Below, one piece after another: positions 35,574 through 44,938 of a DNA stretch of 64,000 nt; position 1 is the stretch's first letter, and every line of letters starts with the position of its first letter. A model generated the notes under the pieces. The model was not told the DNA's origin. It made no database searches and saw nothing but the letters and a program-made list of their open reading frames with translations. The translations under genes were made by a program, and so were the position numbers. The stretch is from NCBI GenBank assembly GCA_040882605.1, contig JBBEAY010000017.1, forward strand, positions 1-64,000, in the 5' to 3' direction. This DNA comes from JAOUEA01 sp040882605. GTDB lineage: Bacteria; Actinomycetota; UBA4738; HRBIN12.

Positions 35574-38126
35574 ATGCGTATGAATCCCGAATCGCTTGCG
35601 AAGGCGAGCAGCCGTCATCCGTACAGGACCGTTGGTATCTGGGTGGCTCTGCTGATCGCCGGGATCGTCTCGGCCGCCACGCTGCTAGGCCCGGCGTTGA
35701 CGACCGATTTCGACTTCACCAACTTGCCCGAGGCCAAGCGCGCGCAGCAGCTTCTCGAGGAGCGGAAGCTGACCGAGGACGTGATCACGGAAACGTTCGT
35801 GGTCGCGGGCGAACCCGGCGCGATCGACCACCCTGCGTTCACCGACCAGGTGAACGGGTTCATCACCGAGCTTCAAGGGCTCGGACCCGACGCGTTCTCC
35901 GGACTGCCTGGGGCCTTCCCTCTGACCGAGGAGCAGGCGGCCGACCCACAGGTCGCGGCGCTCGGTCCGATCCCATCCGAGGACGGGTCCGCCGTATTGT
36001 TCACGGGCGTCTACGCCGGTGACATCGACGACGCGACCCCGCACTTCGAGGACGTCGATACGGCTCGCGAGGCGGCGTCGACCGACGGGGTCGAGGCCTA
36101 CATGCTGGGCGCGGTGAGCTCGTCCGAAGACTTCAAGGTCATCTCCGAAGAGGACCTTGCCTTCGGGGAAAGCATCGGCATCACCGCCGCCATCATCGTG
36201 TTGTTGATCGTGTTCGGCGCGATCGTGGCCGGCTTGCTCCCGCTGCTGATGACCGTCTTGTTCACGCTTCCCATCACCCTGGGCATCGTGGGTTTGCTGG
36301 GCACGCTGTGGGACTTCAGCTTCTTCACGCCGAACCTGATCACGATGATGGGCATCGCGGTCGGCGTGGACTACGCGTTGTTCATCGTGTCCCGCTATCG
36401 TGAAGAGCGCCACAATGGTCGCGAGAAGGACGATGCGATCCGCGCATCGGGCGCCACGGCATCGCGCGCGGTGTTCTTCAGCGGGTTGACAGTGGTGGTC
36501 GCGCTCGCCGGCATGCTGCTGGTGCCGACCACGATCTTCCGGAGCCTCGCTGGCGGCGCGATCGTCGTCGTGCTGGTCTCGGTGATCTCGTCGATGACGT
36601 TGTTACCAGGGGTGCTTTCGTTGCTCGGCGACCGCGTCAATTGGCCCTACCTGTCCCGTATCCCCACGATCGCGGTGTTCGTCGCGATGCTCGTGGGCGG
36701 TGTCGTGGTGGGTGGGGCGCTCGCCGCTGCGGGAGCCGTTGCGGTGGCGCCGATCGGCGGTCTCGTGGGCTTCATCGCCGCAGGCATCCTCGTCAATCGC
36801 ATGGTGAAGCGGGGAGCGTTCAGTCGCTACTCGCGACCGGAAGGCTCGAGCCTCAGTACCGAGGGTGGGTTCTGGGATCGCGTCACCCGGGTCGTCATGC
36901 GGCGCCCGGTTCTGTGGCTCGCGGTCGGAGGCTCCCTCATGATCGCGCTCTCGCTGCCGCATTGGTTCCAGGGTCACCCTGACGGCGAGGGCCGCGGGAT
37001 CAAGACCGGGCTCGCGGGCATCAGCACGCTTCCCGACGGCATCCAGAGCAAGGAAGCCTTCGACATCATCGTGGAGCGGTTCCCGGAGACAGGCGCCCAG
37101 GCCTCTGTCGACATCGTCGTCCAGGCAGAAGGCGTCGGTACCGCCGGTCCGGAGCCCGGTGCTCCCGGCGAGCTCACAGCTGAGTACGCGACGGCCGTGC
37201 AGAGCCTGGAGTCAGCGATCGCCGCCGACGGCACTCTCGGCACACCGTCTGAGCCGTTGGTCAGTCAGGACGGCTCGCTCGCCCTGATCGAGATCCCGCT
37301 GGCGGGCGCTGCCACCGACTCCCAGGGTGAGGTCGCGGTCGCGGCCATCTCGAAACTGCGTGAGACCTATGTGCCCGAGGCGTTCGACCCCACCTCGGCG
37401 ACCGTGCTGGTCGGAGGCGACACGGCGTTCGTGAAGGACTTCTTCGACATCTCCGACACGTACACGCCGCTGATCATCTTGGTGGTCCTGGGGTTGTCGT
37501 TCCTTCTGCTCACGGTCGTGTTCCGCTCGATCGTGGTGCCGATCAAGGCGATCATCATGAACCTCCTTTCGGTTGGCGCCGCATACGGGCTCATCGTGCT
37601 GGTGTTCCAGAAGGGCGGACCCGCGTTGGGTGAGTCGATCGCGAGCCTGTTCGGGTTCCAACAGGTCGATGCGATCGAGTCCTGGCTTCCGCTGTTCCTG
37701 TTCTCGATCCTGTTCGGCCTGTCGATGGATTACCACGTGTTCTTGCTCACGCGCATCCGGGAGCAGTACGACAAGACCCACGACAACGCCGGAGCGGTCG
37801 CCTACGGGCTGCGCACGACGGGCGGCATCATCACCGGCGCCGCGATCATCATGGTCGCGGTGTTCGCCGGCTTCGCAGCGGGACGCCTGACGTCGCTCGA
37901 GCAGATGGGCTTCGGCCTCGCCGTGGCGGTGTTCCTCGACGCGACGGTCGTGCGCTCGATCCTGGTGCCCTCGACGATGCGATTGCTCGGCGACCGCAAC
38001 TGGTACCTGCCGGGCTGGCTGCAGTGGCTGCCCAAGATCGACGTCGAAGGACACTCGACAGAGGAAGCCACCGTCGTAGTGCCCGACACGCCGGCCGAGC
38101 TGGTGGAGGCGGACGCGAATGAGTAG
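35574..38126 (+). CDS. MMPL/RND family exporter
   Basis: An 850-aa membrane protein with the MmpL/HpnN-like topology: one helix, an extracellular loop (about 40-195), five helices, a second loop (about 460-620) and five to six more helices. Markers are the GVDYALFIVSRYREE segment in the first half and GLSMDYHVFLLTRIREQYD in the second; these carry the paired Asp-Tyr residues of the proton relay. Family members export lipids, siderophores or drugs. It is divergent from a TetR regulator with a strong promoter, so it is probably induced by its substrate. ATG 35580 is an alternative start. Confidence 0.9.
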   Translation: MRMNPESLAKASSRHPYRTVGIWVALLIAGIVSAATLLGPALTTDFDFTNLPEAKRAQQLLEERKLTEDVITETFVVAGEPGAIDHPAFTDQVNGFITELQGLGPDAFSGLPGAFPLTEEQAADPQVAALGPIPSEDGSAVLFTGVYAGDIDDATPHFEDVDTAREAASTDGVEAYMLGAVSSSEDFKVISEEDLAFGESIGITAAIIVLLIVFGAIVAGLLPLLMTVLFTLPITLGIVGLLGTLWDFSFFTPNLITMMGIAVGVDYALFIVSRYREERHNGREKDDAIRASGATASRAVFFSGLTVVVALAGMLLVPTTIFRSLAGGAIVVVLVSVISSMTLLPGVLSLLGDRVNWPYLSRIPTIAVFVAMLVGGVVVGGALAAAGAVAVAPIGGLVGFIAAGILVNRMVKRGAFSRYSRPEGSSLSTEGGFWDRVTRVVMRRPVLWLAVGGSLMIALSLPHWFQGHPDGEGRGIKTGLAGISTLPDGIQSKEAFDIIVERFPETGAQASVDIVVQAEGVGTAGPEPGAPGELTAEYATAVQSLESAIAADGTLGTPSEPLVSQDGSLALIEIPLAGAATDSQGEVAVAAISKLRETYVPEAFDPTSATVLVGGDTAFVKDFFDISDTYTPLIILVVLGLSFLLLTVVFRSIVVPIKAIIMNLLSVGAAYGLIVLVFQKGGPALGESIASLFGFQQVDAIESWLPLFLFSILFGLSMDYHVFLLTRIREQYDKTHDNAGAVAYGLRTTGGIITGAAIIMVAVFAGFAAGRLTSLEQMGFGLAVAVFLDATVVRSILVPSTMRLLGDRNWYLPGWLQWLPKIDVEGHSTEEATVVVPDTPAELVEADANE

Positions 38127-38183
38127 TCATGACCCAGCGCCCCGGCCTCGCCGAGCAGCTCTCCTCGCAAGGGCCCCGCTCGC

Positions 38184-39095
38184 GTGAGCCGGGAGTGCGA
38201 GGCGGTCAGGGCCGCACTCGGCGCCGTGGGCGCGTGGACGTTCGCGTTCGACTCACGCTCGGTGGCGCAGATCGGTCTCGACGCTCGTGAGCTCGAGTCG
38301 CTCGGCTACACGGCGCTCTGGGTGCCCGAAGGATCGAGCTCCCGCGATGTGTTCGCGCACCTGTCGGTGCTCGCGAACGCCACCACGACCATCACGGTGT
38401 GCTCGGGTATCGCGAACATCACGGCTCGTGCGCCCGAAGTGATGGCGGCCGGGGCACGCACGCTCGCCGACGCGCACGGCGAGCGGGTCGTGCTGGGCAT
38501 GGGGGTCGGCCACGAGTACTCCACAGAGGCGAGAGGGTTCTCGTGGGACCGACCGCTCACGCGCATGGGTGTCTACCTCGATCGCATGGACGAGGCACCC
38601 TGGCACGCCCCGGAACCTCCGGCCGGGGTACGACGCCTGCTCGCGGCGCTCGGTGACGGCATGCTGCGCCTTTCGGCCGAACGGGCCCTCGGCGCGCACA
38701 CCTACTTCGTGCCCGTCGAGCACACCGCGCATGCCCGCGAGGTGCTCGGCGAAGGACCCGTGCTCGCCGTGGAGCTGACCGCGGTGCTCGAGGCAGACCC
38801 GACCCGCGCGCGGTCGTTCGCGCGAGGGTGGACCGCTGGTTACCTCGAGCTGCCCAACTACGCCAAGAACCTCACGCGCATGGGATACGGCGATGGGGAG
38901 CTCACCGGCGGCGGCAGCGATCGACTCGTCGACGCGACGGTCGCGTGGGGAGACGAGCATGCGATCGCGGCTCGTGTGCGCGAGCATCTCGATGCGGGCG
39001 CCGACCACGTCTGCGTGCAGTTCGTGAACGGCGACGACGCAGATGTGTGCATGGCCGCGTACCGAGCTTTGACGCCGCACATCGCCGGTTCCTGA
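38184..39095 (+). CDS. LLM class F420-dependent oxidoreductase
   Basis: This 303-aa luciferase-like TIM-barrel enzyme has GAWTFAFDSRSVAQIGLDA at the start, ELESLGYTALWVPEGSSSRD, TTITVCSGIANI, VVLGMGVGHE and a C-terminal GADHVCVQFVNGDD. Actinobacterial members use F420H2 rather than FMNH2. It resembles the TIGR03620-type group of unknown substrate. The GTG start 57 bp after the MMPL gene suggests co-transcription with it. Confidence 0.82.
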   Translation: MSRECEAVRAALGAVGAWTFAFDSRSVAQIGLDARELESLGYTALWVPEGSSSRDVFAHLSVLANATTTITVCSGIANITARAPEVMAAGARTLADAHGERVVLGMGVGHEYSTEARGFSWDRPLTRMGVYLDRMDEAPWHAPEPPAGVRRLLAALGDGMLRLSAERALGAHTYFVPVEHTAHAREVLGEGPVLAVELTAVLEADPTRARSFARGWTAGYLELPNYAKNLTRMGYGDGELTGGGSDRLVDATVAWGDEHAIAARVREHLDAGADHVCVQFVNGDDADVCMAAYRALTPHIAGS

Positions 39096-39102
39096 CGGCC
39101 CG

Positions 39103-39540
39103 TCAGCGGATGCGCGCGGAAGGGTGGGGTCCTGTTGCGCCGGATGGGTCGGATCCTGCTGCATCGGATGGGTTCACCGAGCATGCTCTTTGTCCGAGCA
39201 GACGACCGAGCGCCTCGCGCCGGCGCGCGACGGCGGCGTAGACGCGCTCGGTCGTGCCGGGCGCCGCTTCGGCGAGCATCGCGATCGGTGCGCCGCCCGG
39301 CAGCTTCCGCAGAACGCGTGGCACGGCCGCTCCAGCCGACCACACGCGTCCGTCGAGCTCGACCAGGTGCCACGAGGCCGCTCGTCGCTCATGGGGAACG
39401 GCGTGCAGCAACCGGGTCGCCTCAGGGCCCTGCGATGGCTCGAACCATAGGGTGCTGCGGCGATCCAAGGCCCGGAGCCGGTCGGCGGACCACCGGCAGA
39501 ATCCGCAGTCCTCGTCGTAGAGCACGGTCGCTCGGCGCAT
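39103..39540 (-). CDS. DCC family (DUF393) thiol-disulfide oxidoreductase-like protein
   Basis: This 145-aa thioredoxin-fold protein starts with the family motif YDEDCGFC (the CXXC is Cys-Gly-Phe-Cys) and has the C-terminal RVYAAVARRRE helix. DCC proteins are predicted thiol-disulfide oxidoreductases with no settled substrate. The tail (NPSDAAGSDPSGATGPHP) comes from two imperfect 19-bp DNA repeats near 39130-39172 and is probably disordered. TACCCT (plus 39550-39555) lies 9 nt before the ATG, a leaderless pattern. Confidence 0.83.
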   Translation of the reverse strand: MRRATVLYDEDCGFCRWSADRLRALDRRSTLWFEPSQGPEATRLLHAVPHERRAASWHLVELDGRVWSAGAAVPRVLRKLPGGAPIAMLAEAAPGTTERVYAAVARRREALGRLLGQRACSVNPSDAAGSDPSGATGPHPSARIR

Positions 39541-39665
39541 GTGTCTGCAAGGGTAACCGTGACGATCTGCACCACGCTCGGTGGGGTATGGATCGCGCGG
39601 GGGCCGCGACCTGAGTGCCCCCTGAGTCAGGCGGTGAGGATCGGGACGCCTGGGAGGATGGTGCG

Positions 39666-40106
39666 ATGTCCGAGTCGACCCCCGCGACGACCGGTGGACC
39701 CCGCTCTAACGATGCCGATGAGCGGCCGAGCGGCACGGCGTTCGCCGTCGCCGACGGGCTCGCGCTGCTCGTATTCGTCGCCGTCGGCCTGCGGTCGCAC
39801 CGTCTCGGCGCGATCGGCGAGATCGCCGCGCGCAACGCCGTTCCAGTGGCCGTGACGTGGAGCCTGGTGAGCGTCGTCGTCGCGACGTACCGGCGCCGCG
39901 ACGTTGCCTCGCTCGTGACCACGTGGGCGATCGCGGTTCCGGTGGCGCTGCTCGTTCGCACCTGGTGGGTCGGCTCTCCTCAGGGCGGCCGCATCGCTGT
40001 GTTCCTCGTGGTGGGCCTGGTGTTCACGGCGCTGTTCCTGTTGGGCGGGCGCGGCGTGGTTTGGGCGGTCACCCGGTCGTGCCCTGTCTGGCATGACCGA
40101 TCGTGA
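39666..40106 (+). CDS. DUF3054 membrane protein
   Basis: This 146-aa protein has about four transmembrane helices (VADGLALLVFVAVGL, VPVAVTWSLVSVVVATY, ALLVRTWWVG, VFLVVGLVFTALFLLGGRG). It matches DUF3054, found mainly in Actinobacteria and haloarchaea, function unknown. ATG 39666 follows GGGAGG by 9 nt. Its stop overlaps the GTG of the FAD oxidase (GTGA), so they share a transcript. Confidence 0.75.
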   Translation: MSESTPATTGGPRSNDADERPSGTAFAVADGLALLVFVAVGLRSHRLGAIGEIAARNAVPVAVTWSLVSVVVATYRRRDVASLVTTWAIAVPVALLVRTWWVGSPQGGRIAVFLVVGLVFTALFLLGGRGVVWAVTRSCPVWHDRS

Positions 40107-41548
40107 CGGGCCGGGTGCCGGCGCCCGGAGCGGCGCGCAGCTTCTGGCTACAGGAAGCGCTCTCGCACGAGCCGCGCGACCCGTGCCCGCCACTCACCGC
40201 GAACGTCGTCGCCGACGTCTGCATCGTGGGCGGTGGCTTCGCGGGGCTCTGGACCGCGATCGAGCTGTCCGCGAGGGACCCGACTCTCCGCATCGCTCTG
40301 ATCGAGCAGGACATCTGTGGTGGTGGGGCGAGCGGGCGCAACGGTGGGTTCTTCTCGTCGTCGTGGTGGGACGCGCCCGCCGTCTGCTCGCTCTTCGGCG
40401 ACGACGAGGGCATGCGCTACCTGCGCGCGATCGCCGGCACCGTGAGCGAGGTCGGTGCGTGGCTCGACGCTCACGACGTCGATGCGTGGTTCCACCATGA
40501 AGGCGTGCTCCGCGTTGCGACCGGCGCGTGGCAGGTGGGAGCGCAAGGCGGCACGATGGACGCCGAGTTCCTGACCGAGCGCGGCGAGGGCGACCGGCTG
40601 CGCGAGATCGGGCTCGGCGAGGCGCGCGCGATCGCGGATTCTCCACGGTTCGTCTCGGCCACGTTCATGCCCGACAGCGCCGTAGTGCAACCGGCGCGGC
40701 TCGCGCGGGGTCTGCGGCGGGTCGCGATGCAACGCGGCGTGCGGATCTTCGAACGAACGGCGATGACGGGACTCGAGGCATCCCGGCCGGCCGTCGTGCG
40801 GACCCCTCACGGCGCCGTGAAAGCGGCCCAGGTGGTGCTCACCACGGGCGCCTGGGCCGCGGGATGGCCCGGGTTCCGCCGGAGCTTCGGTGTGATCGTC
40901 GACCAGGTCGTTGCGACCGAGCCGATCCCGGAGCTGCTTCGAGAGATCGGGTGGACGTCGCAGGTCGGCATCGGCGACGGTCGCGAGCTCCTCTTCTACC
41001 TGCGCCCCACCGACGAGGGGCGCATCGTGATCGGAGGCGGCGCGCTGGGTGTGGTGTTCGGCGGGCGGGCCGATGGGCGCGCGGTCACCTACGACCGCCG
41101 TGTCGCCGAGGCCGCCGCGCGAGGGCTCACCTGGATGTTCCCGCAGCTCGAGGGTGTGCGATTCACGCATGCGTGGGGAGGGCCCATCGATCAAACGGCG
41201 AGGTTCCTGCCCTTCTTCCGCACGCTCGAACCGGGCAACGTGCACGCGGGGCTGGGTTTCTCGGGGCACGGCCTGTCGCAGACGATGGTCGGTGGTCGCA
41301 TCCTCGCCTCACTCGTGCAGGGCCTCGATGACGAGTGGACGTCGATGCCCGTCGTGGGCCTCGAGGCCAGAACGCCACCGGAACCGTTGCGCTACCCGGC
41401 GGTGTGGCTGTCGTCGCGCGCGCTCGAGCTGGGTGATCGCCGGGAAGAAGCAGGTCGCGCACGCGGCGCGTTGCTCGACGTCGTCGGGAACGCACCCGTC
41501 GCCTACCGCGGGTGGCTCACCCGCAGAGTCGGCCGGCGCGCCGGCTGA
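40103..41548 (+). CDS. FAD-dependent oxidoreductase, PuuB-like (DAO family)
   Basis: This 481-aa flavoenzyme has the FAD motif VCIVGGGFAGLW (GGGFAG at 43-48), the flavin-loop region GGGASGRNGGFFSSSWW, and C-terminal HAGLGFSGHGLSQTMVGGR. The arrangement is that of gamma-glutamylputrescine oxidoreductase PuuB and related amine oxidases, which deaminate amino substrates giving aldehyde, ammonia and H2O2. A polyamine transporter cluster lies downstream on both strands, supporting an amine substrate. An N-terminal GAARSFWLQEAL is typical of PuuB-like proteins. Confidence 0.8.
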   Translation: MTGRVPAPGAARSFWLQEALSHEPRDPCPPLTANVVADVCIVGGGFAGLWTAIELSARDPTLRIALIEQDICGGGASGRNGGFFSSSWWDAPAVCSLFGDDEGMRYLRAIAGTVSEVGAWLDAHDVDAWFHHEGVLRVATGAWQVGAQGGTMDAEFLTERGEGDRLREIGLGEARAIADSPRFVSATFMPDSAVVQPARLARGLRRVAMQRGVRIFERTAMTGLEASRPAVVRTPHGAVKAAQVVLTTGAWAAGWPGFRRSFGVIVDQVVATEPIPELLREIGWTSQVGIGDGRELLFYLRPTDEGRIVIGGGALGVVFGGRADGRAVTYDRRVAEAAARGLTWMFPQLEGVRFTHAWGGPIDQTARFLPFFRTLEPGNVHAGLGFSGHGLSQTMVGGRILASLVQGLDDEWTSMPVVGLEARTPPEPLRYPAVWLSSRALELGDRREEAGRARGALLDVVGNAPVAYRGWLTRRVGRRAG

Positions 41549-41818
41549 TCAGTAGCGGTCGTCGCGTGGGGGCAGGTGTTCGGGCTCGCGCGAGGCCTCG
41601 TTCACGCGGTAGCGGGCTACGCGCTGCTGGGCGATCTGGCGGTCGTAGTCGGCGTGGATCTGGCGAGCCTTCCGTTTGAATGCCCACCACGCGAACATGC
41701 CGAGCACGGTGACGGCGAGCACGGTCGTGATCACCAGGAACGCGACCGCCTTCAGCACGGCGCCCAGCACGCCGAACACGGCGGCGAGCAGCAGCAGGAT
41801 CACCACGAACACGAACAT
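41549..41818 (-). CDS. Small membrane protein, 89 aa
   Basis: No named family. Two hydrophobic helices (MFVFVVILLLLAAVFGVLG and AFLVITTVLAVTVLGMFAWW) are followed by a charged cytoplasmic tail (KRKARQIHADYDRQIAQQR). It begins 7 bp after the alpha/beta hydrolase stop, so it is likely the second gene of that operon. It is directly convergent with the FAD oxidase, with stop codons adjacent. Confidence 0.6.
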   Translation of the reverse strand: MFVFVVILLLLAAVFGVLGAVLKAVAFLVITTVLAVTVLGMFAWWAFKRKARQIHADYDRQIAQQRVARYRVNEASREPEHLPPRDDRY

Positions 41819-41825
41819 CGCGTCT

Positions 41826-42674
41826 CTAGCCTACGGCGGTCCTCACGAAGCGTTCGATGCGCCGGGCGAGCGCCTCGGGGTGTTGCAGCGGGAGGTCGTG
41901 GATGCCGTCCATCCACTCGATCGTGGCTGGTCGATCGCGGGTCAGCTCACTCACGCGACCGACCGCCTGCCGCATGCGTTCGCGTCGCGCAGGGTCGGTC
42001 GCGTCTCGCGCGACGATCGCGAGCGTCGGCACGCGTACGCGGCGCCAGAGCTCGTTCGGGTCCTGCTCCCAGATCGCGCGAAGGATGCGGAAGTGGTTGG
42101 AGCGGGCGAGCCGTGGCGTGATCGTGCCGTTGTCACGGACCCGCATCACTGAGAGCACCTGCGCCTCGATATCGGGGGTCACCTCGACCGCATCGGCCAG
42201 GAAGGTGCGCATCAGCCCTCGGAACTCGTCGAGAGGCATGCCGGTTAGATGCGGCGGGGCGAGAAGCTGCTTGGTCGTGGGCCAGTCCATCTCATCGCGC
42301 AGGCCATGCACGCCGCCGTCCACGAGCACCGCCCCGGCGATCGACCGCGGGTGAAGGGCCGCGAGCTCCAACGTGACCATCGCGCCCCAGGAATGTCCGG
42401 CGACGATGGGGCGACCGAGCCCGGTCGCGCGCACGACGGCGAGGGCGTCTGCCACGACACGGTCGAACCCGTAGCCACGGTTCGGCTTGGCGCTCACGCC
42501 GTGTCCGCGGGCGTCGTACGTCACAACCCTTAAGCGCCGGGTGAGCCGGGGAAGCATCTGGTCCCAGATGTTGCCGGAAGAGGCGAGGCCGTGGAGCAGC
42601 AGCAGGCTGGGAGCGCCGGGCTCGGCGTCGAACACGCGGGCCGAGAGCTTCACACCGCCGTCTGCGGTGACCAT
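41826..42674 (-). CDS. Alpha/beta hydrolase
   Basis: A 282-aa hydrolase of the epoxide hydrolase/lipase-like group: oxyanion HGLASSGN, YDARGHGVS, nucleophile Ser in GHSWGAM, acid in the VARDATDP region and His in GIHDLPLQHP. Substrate unknown. ATG 42674 is chosen because GAGGAG lies 9 nt upstream; ATGs at 42695 and 42707 would run into the divergent SDR promoter. Confidence 0.83.
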   Translation of the reverse strand: MVTADGGVKLSARVFDAEPGAPSLLLLHGLASSGNIWDQMLPRLTRRLRVVTYDARGHGVSAKPNRGYGFDRVVADALAVVRATGLGRPIVAGHSWGAMVTLELAALHPRSIAGAVLVDGGVHGLRDEMDWPTTKQLLAPPHLTGMPLDEFRGLMRTFLADAVEVTPDIEAQVLSVMRVRDNGTITPRLARSNHFRILRAIWEQDPNELWRRVRVPTLAIVARDATDPARRERMRQAVGRVSELTRDRPATIEWMDGIHDLPLQHPEALARRIERFVRTAVG

Positions 42675-42705
42675 CGTGCGGGTCTCCTCGGGCATACTGC
42701 GCAGC

Positions 42706-43545
42706 ATGGTAAACGCCTTCCGATCTCCGCTCGCCCCCGACGCGAACGCCGGGAAGACTGCGATCGTGACGGGAGGCGGTACCGGCATCGGCCGTGCGAC
42801 GGCGCTCGAGCTCGCTCGCACGGGCGCCCGCGTCGCGATCTGTGGCCGGCGCGCGGAGCCGATCGAGGCCGTCGCCGCCGAGCTCGAGGAAGGTGAGTAC
42901 GAGGCGCTCGCCCTCACGTGCGACGTGCGTGAGCCCGAACAGGTCGCCTCGTTCCTCGATGCCGTTGACGGCCGGTTCGGTGGTGTCGACGTGTTGGTGA
43001 ATAACGCCGGCGGACAGTTCGCCGCGGCCGCAGAGGACATCTCGCTCAAGGGGCTGCGAGCCGTGCATCGCTTGAACGTCGATGCGGTGTGGCACCTGAC
43101 GCATCAGGTGGCCACGCGGTGGATGATCCCGCGTCGCACGGGGTCGATCTTCTTCCTCGGGTTCAGTCCGCGGCGCGGCATCCCGATGATGGCGCACTCG
43201 TCGATGGCTCGCTCGGCACTCGAGACGATGGCGGCCGCGTTGTCGAACGAGTGGTCGCGCTTCGGGGTGCGCGCCGTCTGTATCGCAGCAGGTCTGATCG
43301 AGACCGAAGGGCTGCAGCAGTACGGGAGTGATGCGATCGTGGCCGAGTACGCCGCTCAGGTGCCGATGCGTCGCGCAGGGTTGCCCGAGGAGGTTGCCGC
43401 CACGATCGCGTTCCTTGCCTCGGCGGGCGGCGCGTATATCACGGGCTCGACCGTGCTGGTCGACGGCGGCGCCGACGCATGGGGCCAGGGCATGGCGCCC
43501 CCAGAGCTCGAGCTCCAGCCACCACCGCCTGCTCGCGGCAACTAG
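42706..43545 (+). CDS. SDR family oxidoreductase lacking the YxxxK pair
   Basis: A 279-aa Rossmann protein with the cofactor motif GGGTGIG (23-29), Arg49 suggesting NADP(H), and NNAGG (99-103). The catalytic Tyr-X3-Lys position reads Ser165-X3-Arg169 (SSMAR). The following EWSRFGVRAVCIAAGLIETEG and the NNAGGQFAAAAEDIS block resemble peroxisomal trans-2-enoyl-CoA and 2,4-dienoyl-CoA reductases, whose active sites also deviate. A role in unsaturated acyl-CoA reduction is possible. ATG 42706 starts close to the divergent hydrolase. A perfect hairpin follows its stop. Confidence 0.8.
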   Translation: MVNAFRSPLAPDANAGKTAIVTGGGTGIGRATALELARTGARVAICGRRAEPIEAVAAELEEGEYEALALTCDVREPEQVASFLDAVDGRFGGVDVLVNNAGGQFAAAAEDISLKGLRAVHRLNVDAVWHLTHQVATRWMIPRRTGSIFFLGFSPRRGIPMMAHSSMARSALETMAAALSNEWSRFGVRAVCIAAGLIETEGLQQYGSDAIVAEYAAQVPMRRAGLPEEVAATIAFLASAGGAYITGSTVLVDGGADAWGQGMAPPELELQPPPPARGN

Positions 43546-43593
43546 GCAAGGACCTCCGTAGTGGGCCCTGCGATCACCTACGGAGGTCCTTGC
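43546..43593. terminator. Perfect 16-bp hairpin terminator
   Basis: GCAAGGACCTCCGTAG (43546-43561) is the exact complement of CTACGGAGGTCCTTGC (43578-43593) around a 16-nt loop, immediately after the SDR stop. It is the strongest simple hairpin in the window and should stop transcription from either side. Confidence 0.85.
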
Positions 43594-43660
43594 TCAGTTG
43601 CGTCGACGAAAGCGAACCGGTTCCTTGCGGCTCCCATGCCGCTTCATGCAAGATAGCGTG

Positions 43661-44938
43661 ATGGATCCTCGGCGCGACACCCCTGGGATCGACCGGCGGG
43701 CGTTCCTTCGGCGGCTGGCCGCCGCCAGCGTCACCGCCGGCGTCACGCTGCCCTCCTCCTCCGCCCTGCTCGCTGCCTGCGACCGAGCACCGGCCGCCAA
43801 GCCCACGTCGGTTCCGGTCCTGTCGAGCCCTGCCGGACCCACTTTCGAGAGCGGCATGCCGATCGAGAAGCGAGCGGTGCTCAAGGTCTACGAGTGGCGC
43901 GACTACCTGTCGAGGGGAACCCTCTCCTCGTTCGAGCGGTCGTTCCCCGAGGGCGACGTACGCGTCGAGGTCGAGAGCTTCGCGCACATGGACGAGGCGG
44001 TCGCCAGGTTGCAGGACCCGGCCACGCAGTTCGACGTATTCTTCCCGACCATCGACGCGCTGGCGGGCCTGATCGACGCCGGGCTGCTGCGCACGCTCGA
44101 TCACGGCCAGCTTCCGAACGTGCGCAATCTGTGGCCGTGGTTCCGAGAGGGCGACGGCCCGTTCTACGACCCGGGCCAGCGCTACTCGTTGCCGTACACG
44201 GTGTACGTGAGCGGCGTCGCGTGGCGAGACGACATGGTCGAGGCCGCCGATGCGCCCGACGCGGCCAGCGATCCGTGGAGCGTGTTCTGGAACCCCGACT
44301 ACCGCGGGCGCGTGGGCATGTACGACGGCTTCCTCGAGGCGATGTCGCTTGCGCTGCTCCGTGATGGGGTCACCGATGTGCGCGCGGCTACCGACGACCA
44401 GCTCGCCGCCGCCGCCGCCGCGCTCATCGACGCGATATCGATCACCGACGTCCGCTTCACGAACGACGGCGTTGAGGAAGGTCTGCCCGAGGGCGAGTTC
44501 GCCGCCCACCAGGCGTGGTCGGGCGACGTGCTGTCTGCGCCCGGGTACGCGGCCGCAGAGGGCGACTTCGACCTCGGGAAGCAGCTCCGGTTCTGGTCGC
44601 CGCCCGGCCCGGAGAAGATCGTCGGCTGCGACCTCATGGCGGTCTGCGAGCGAGGACGCCATCCCGACCTCGCGCACGCCTTCCTGAACCACCTGCTCGA
44701 CACACGGGTCGGCGTCGACAACTTCTGCTGGAACGGATACCAGCCGCCACTCGAAGGCGTGACTCCCGAGGCGTTCGCCGCGCCCGACTCACCGTGGCAC
44801 ATGGAGGTACCGCCGAACCTGCTCGGCACGCTTCTCGACAACGAGTCGTTCGCCGATGCGCAGATGCTGGTCGGGTTCGGCCCGAGCGAGCGTGCCCGCT
44901 GGCTCGACTACTGGAAGCGGGTCACCCCTGCCACCTGA
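43661..44938 (+). CDS. Polyamine ABC transporter substrate-binding lipoprotein (PotD-like), copy 1
   Basis: A 425-aa spermidine/putrescine-binding type protein. The N-terminus is a Tat lipoprotein signal: DRRAFLRRLAAASVTAGVTL and lipobox LLAAC. The PotD fold shows VLKVYEWRDYLSRGTLSSFE, FDVFFPTIDALAGLI, YSLPYTVYVSGVAW and FAAHQAWSGDVLSAPGYA. Only about one third looks identical to copy 2 (50193-51491), so ligand range may differ. ATG 43646, five codons earlier, is an alternative. It has no adjacent permease of its own and probably uses PotABC further on. Confidence 0.87.
   Translation: MDPRRDTPGIDRRAFLRRLAAASVTAGVTLPSSSALLAACDRAPAAKPTSVPVLSSPAGPTFESGMPIEKRAVLKVYEWRDYLSRGTLSSFERSFPEGDVRVEVESFAHMDEAVARLQDPATQFDVFFPTIDALAGLIDAGLLRTLDHGQLPNVRNLWPWFREGDGPFYDPGQRYSLPYTVYVSGVAWRDDMVEAADAPDAASDPWSVFWNPDYRGRVGMYDGFLEAMSLALLRDGVTDVRAATDDQLAAAAAALIDAISITDVRFTNDGVEEGLPEGEFAAHQAWSGDVLSAPGYAAAEGDFDLGKQLRFWSPPGPEKIVGCDLMAVCERGRHPDLAHAFLNHLLDTRVGVDNFCWNGYQPPLEGVTPEAFAAPDSPWHMEVPPNLLGTLLDNESFADAQMLVGFGPSERARWLDYWKRVTPAT

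Noticed and set aside
39127..39175. Two 19-bp near-identical repeats at the end of the DCC gene as a mobile-element scar
   Set aside because: They are in frame and encode the SDAAGSDPSGATG tail; no inverted repeats or transposase remnants flank them.
43654..43659. TAGCGT as the -10 box for PotD copy 1
   Set aside because: It lies 1 nt before the chosen ATG, too close for a transcript that includes the start codon.
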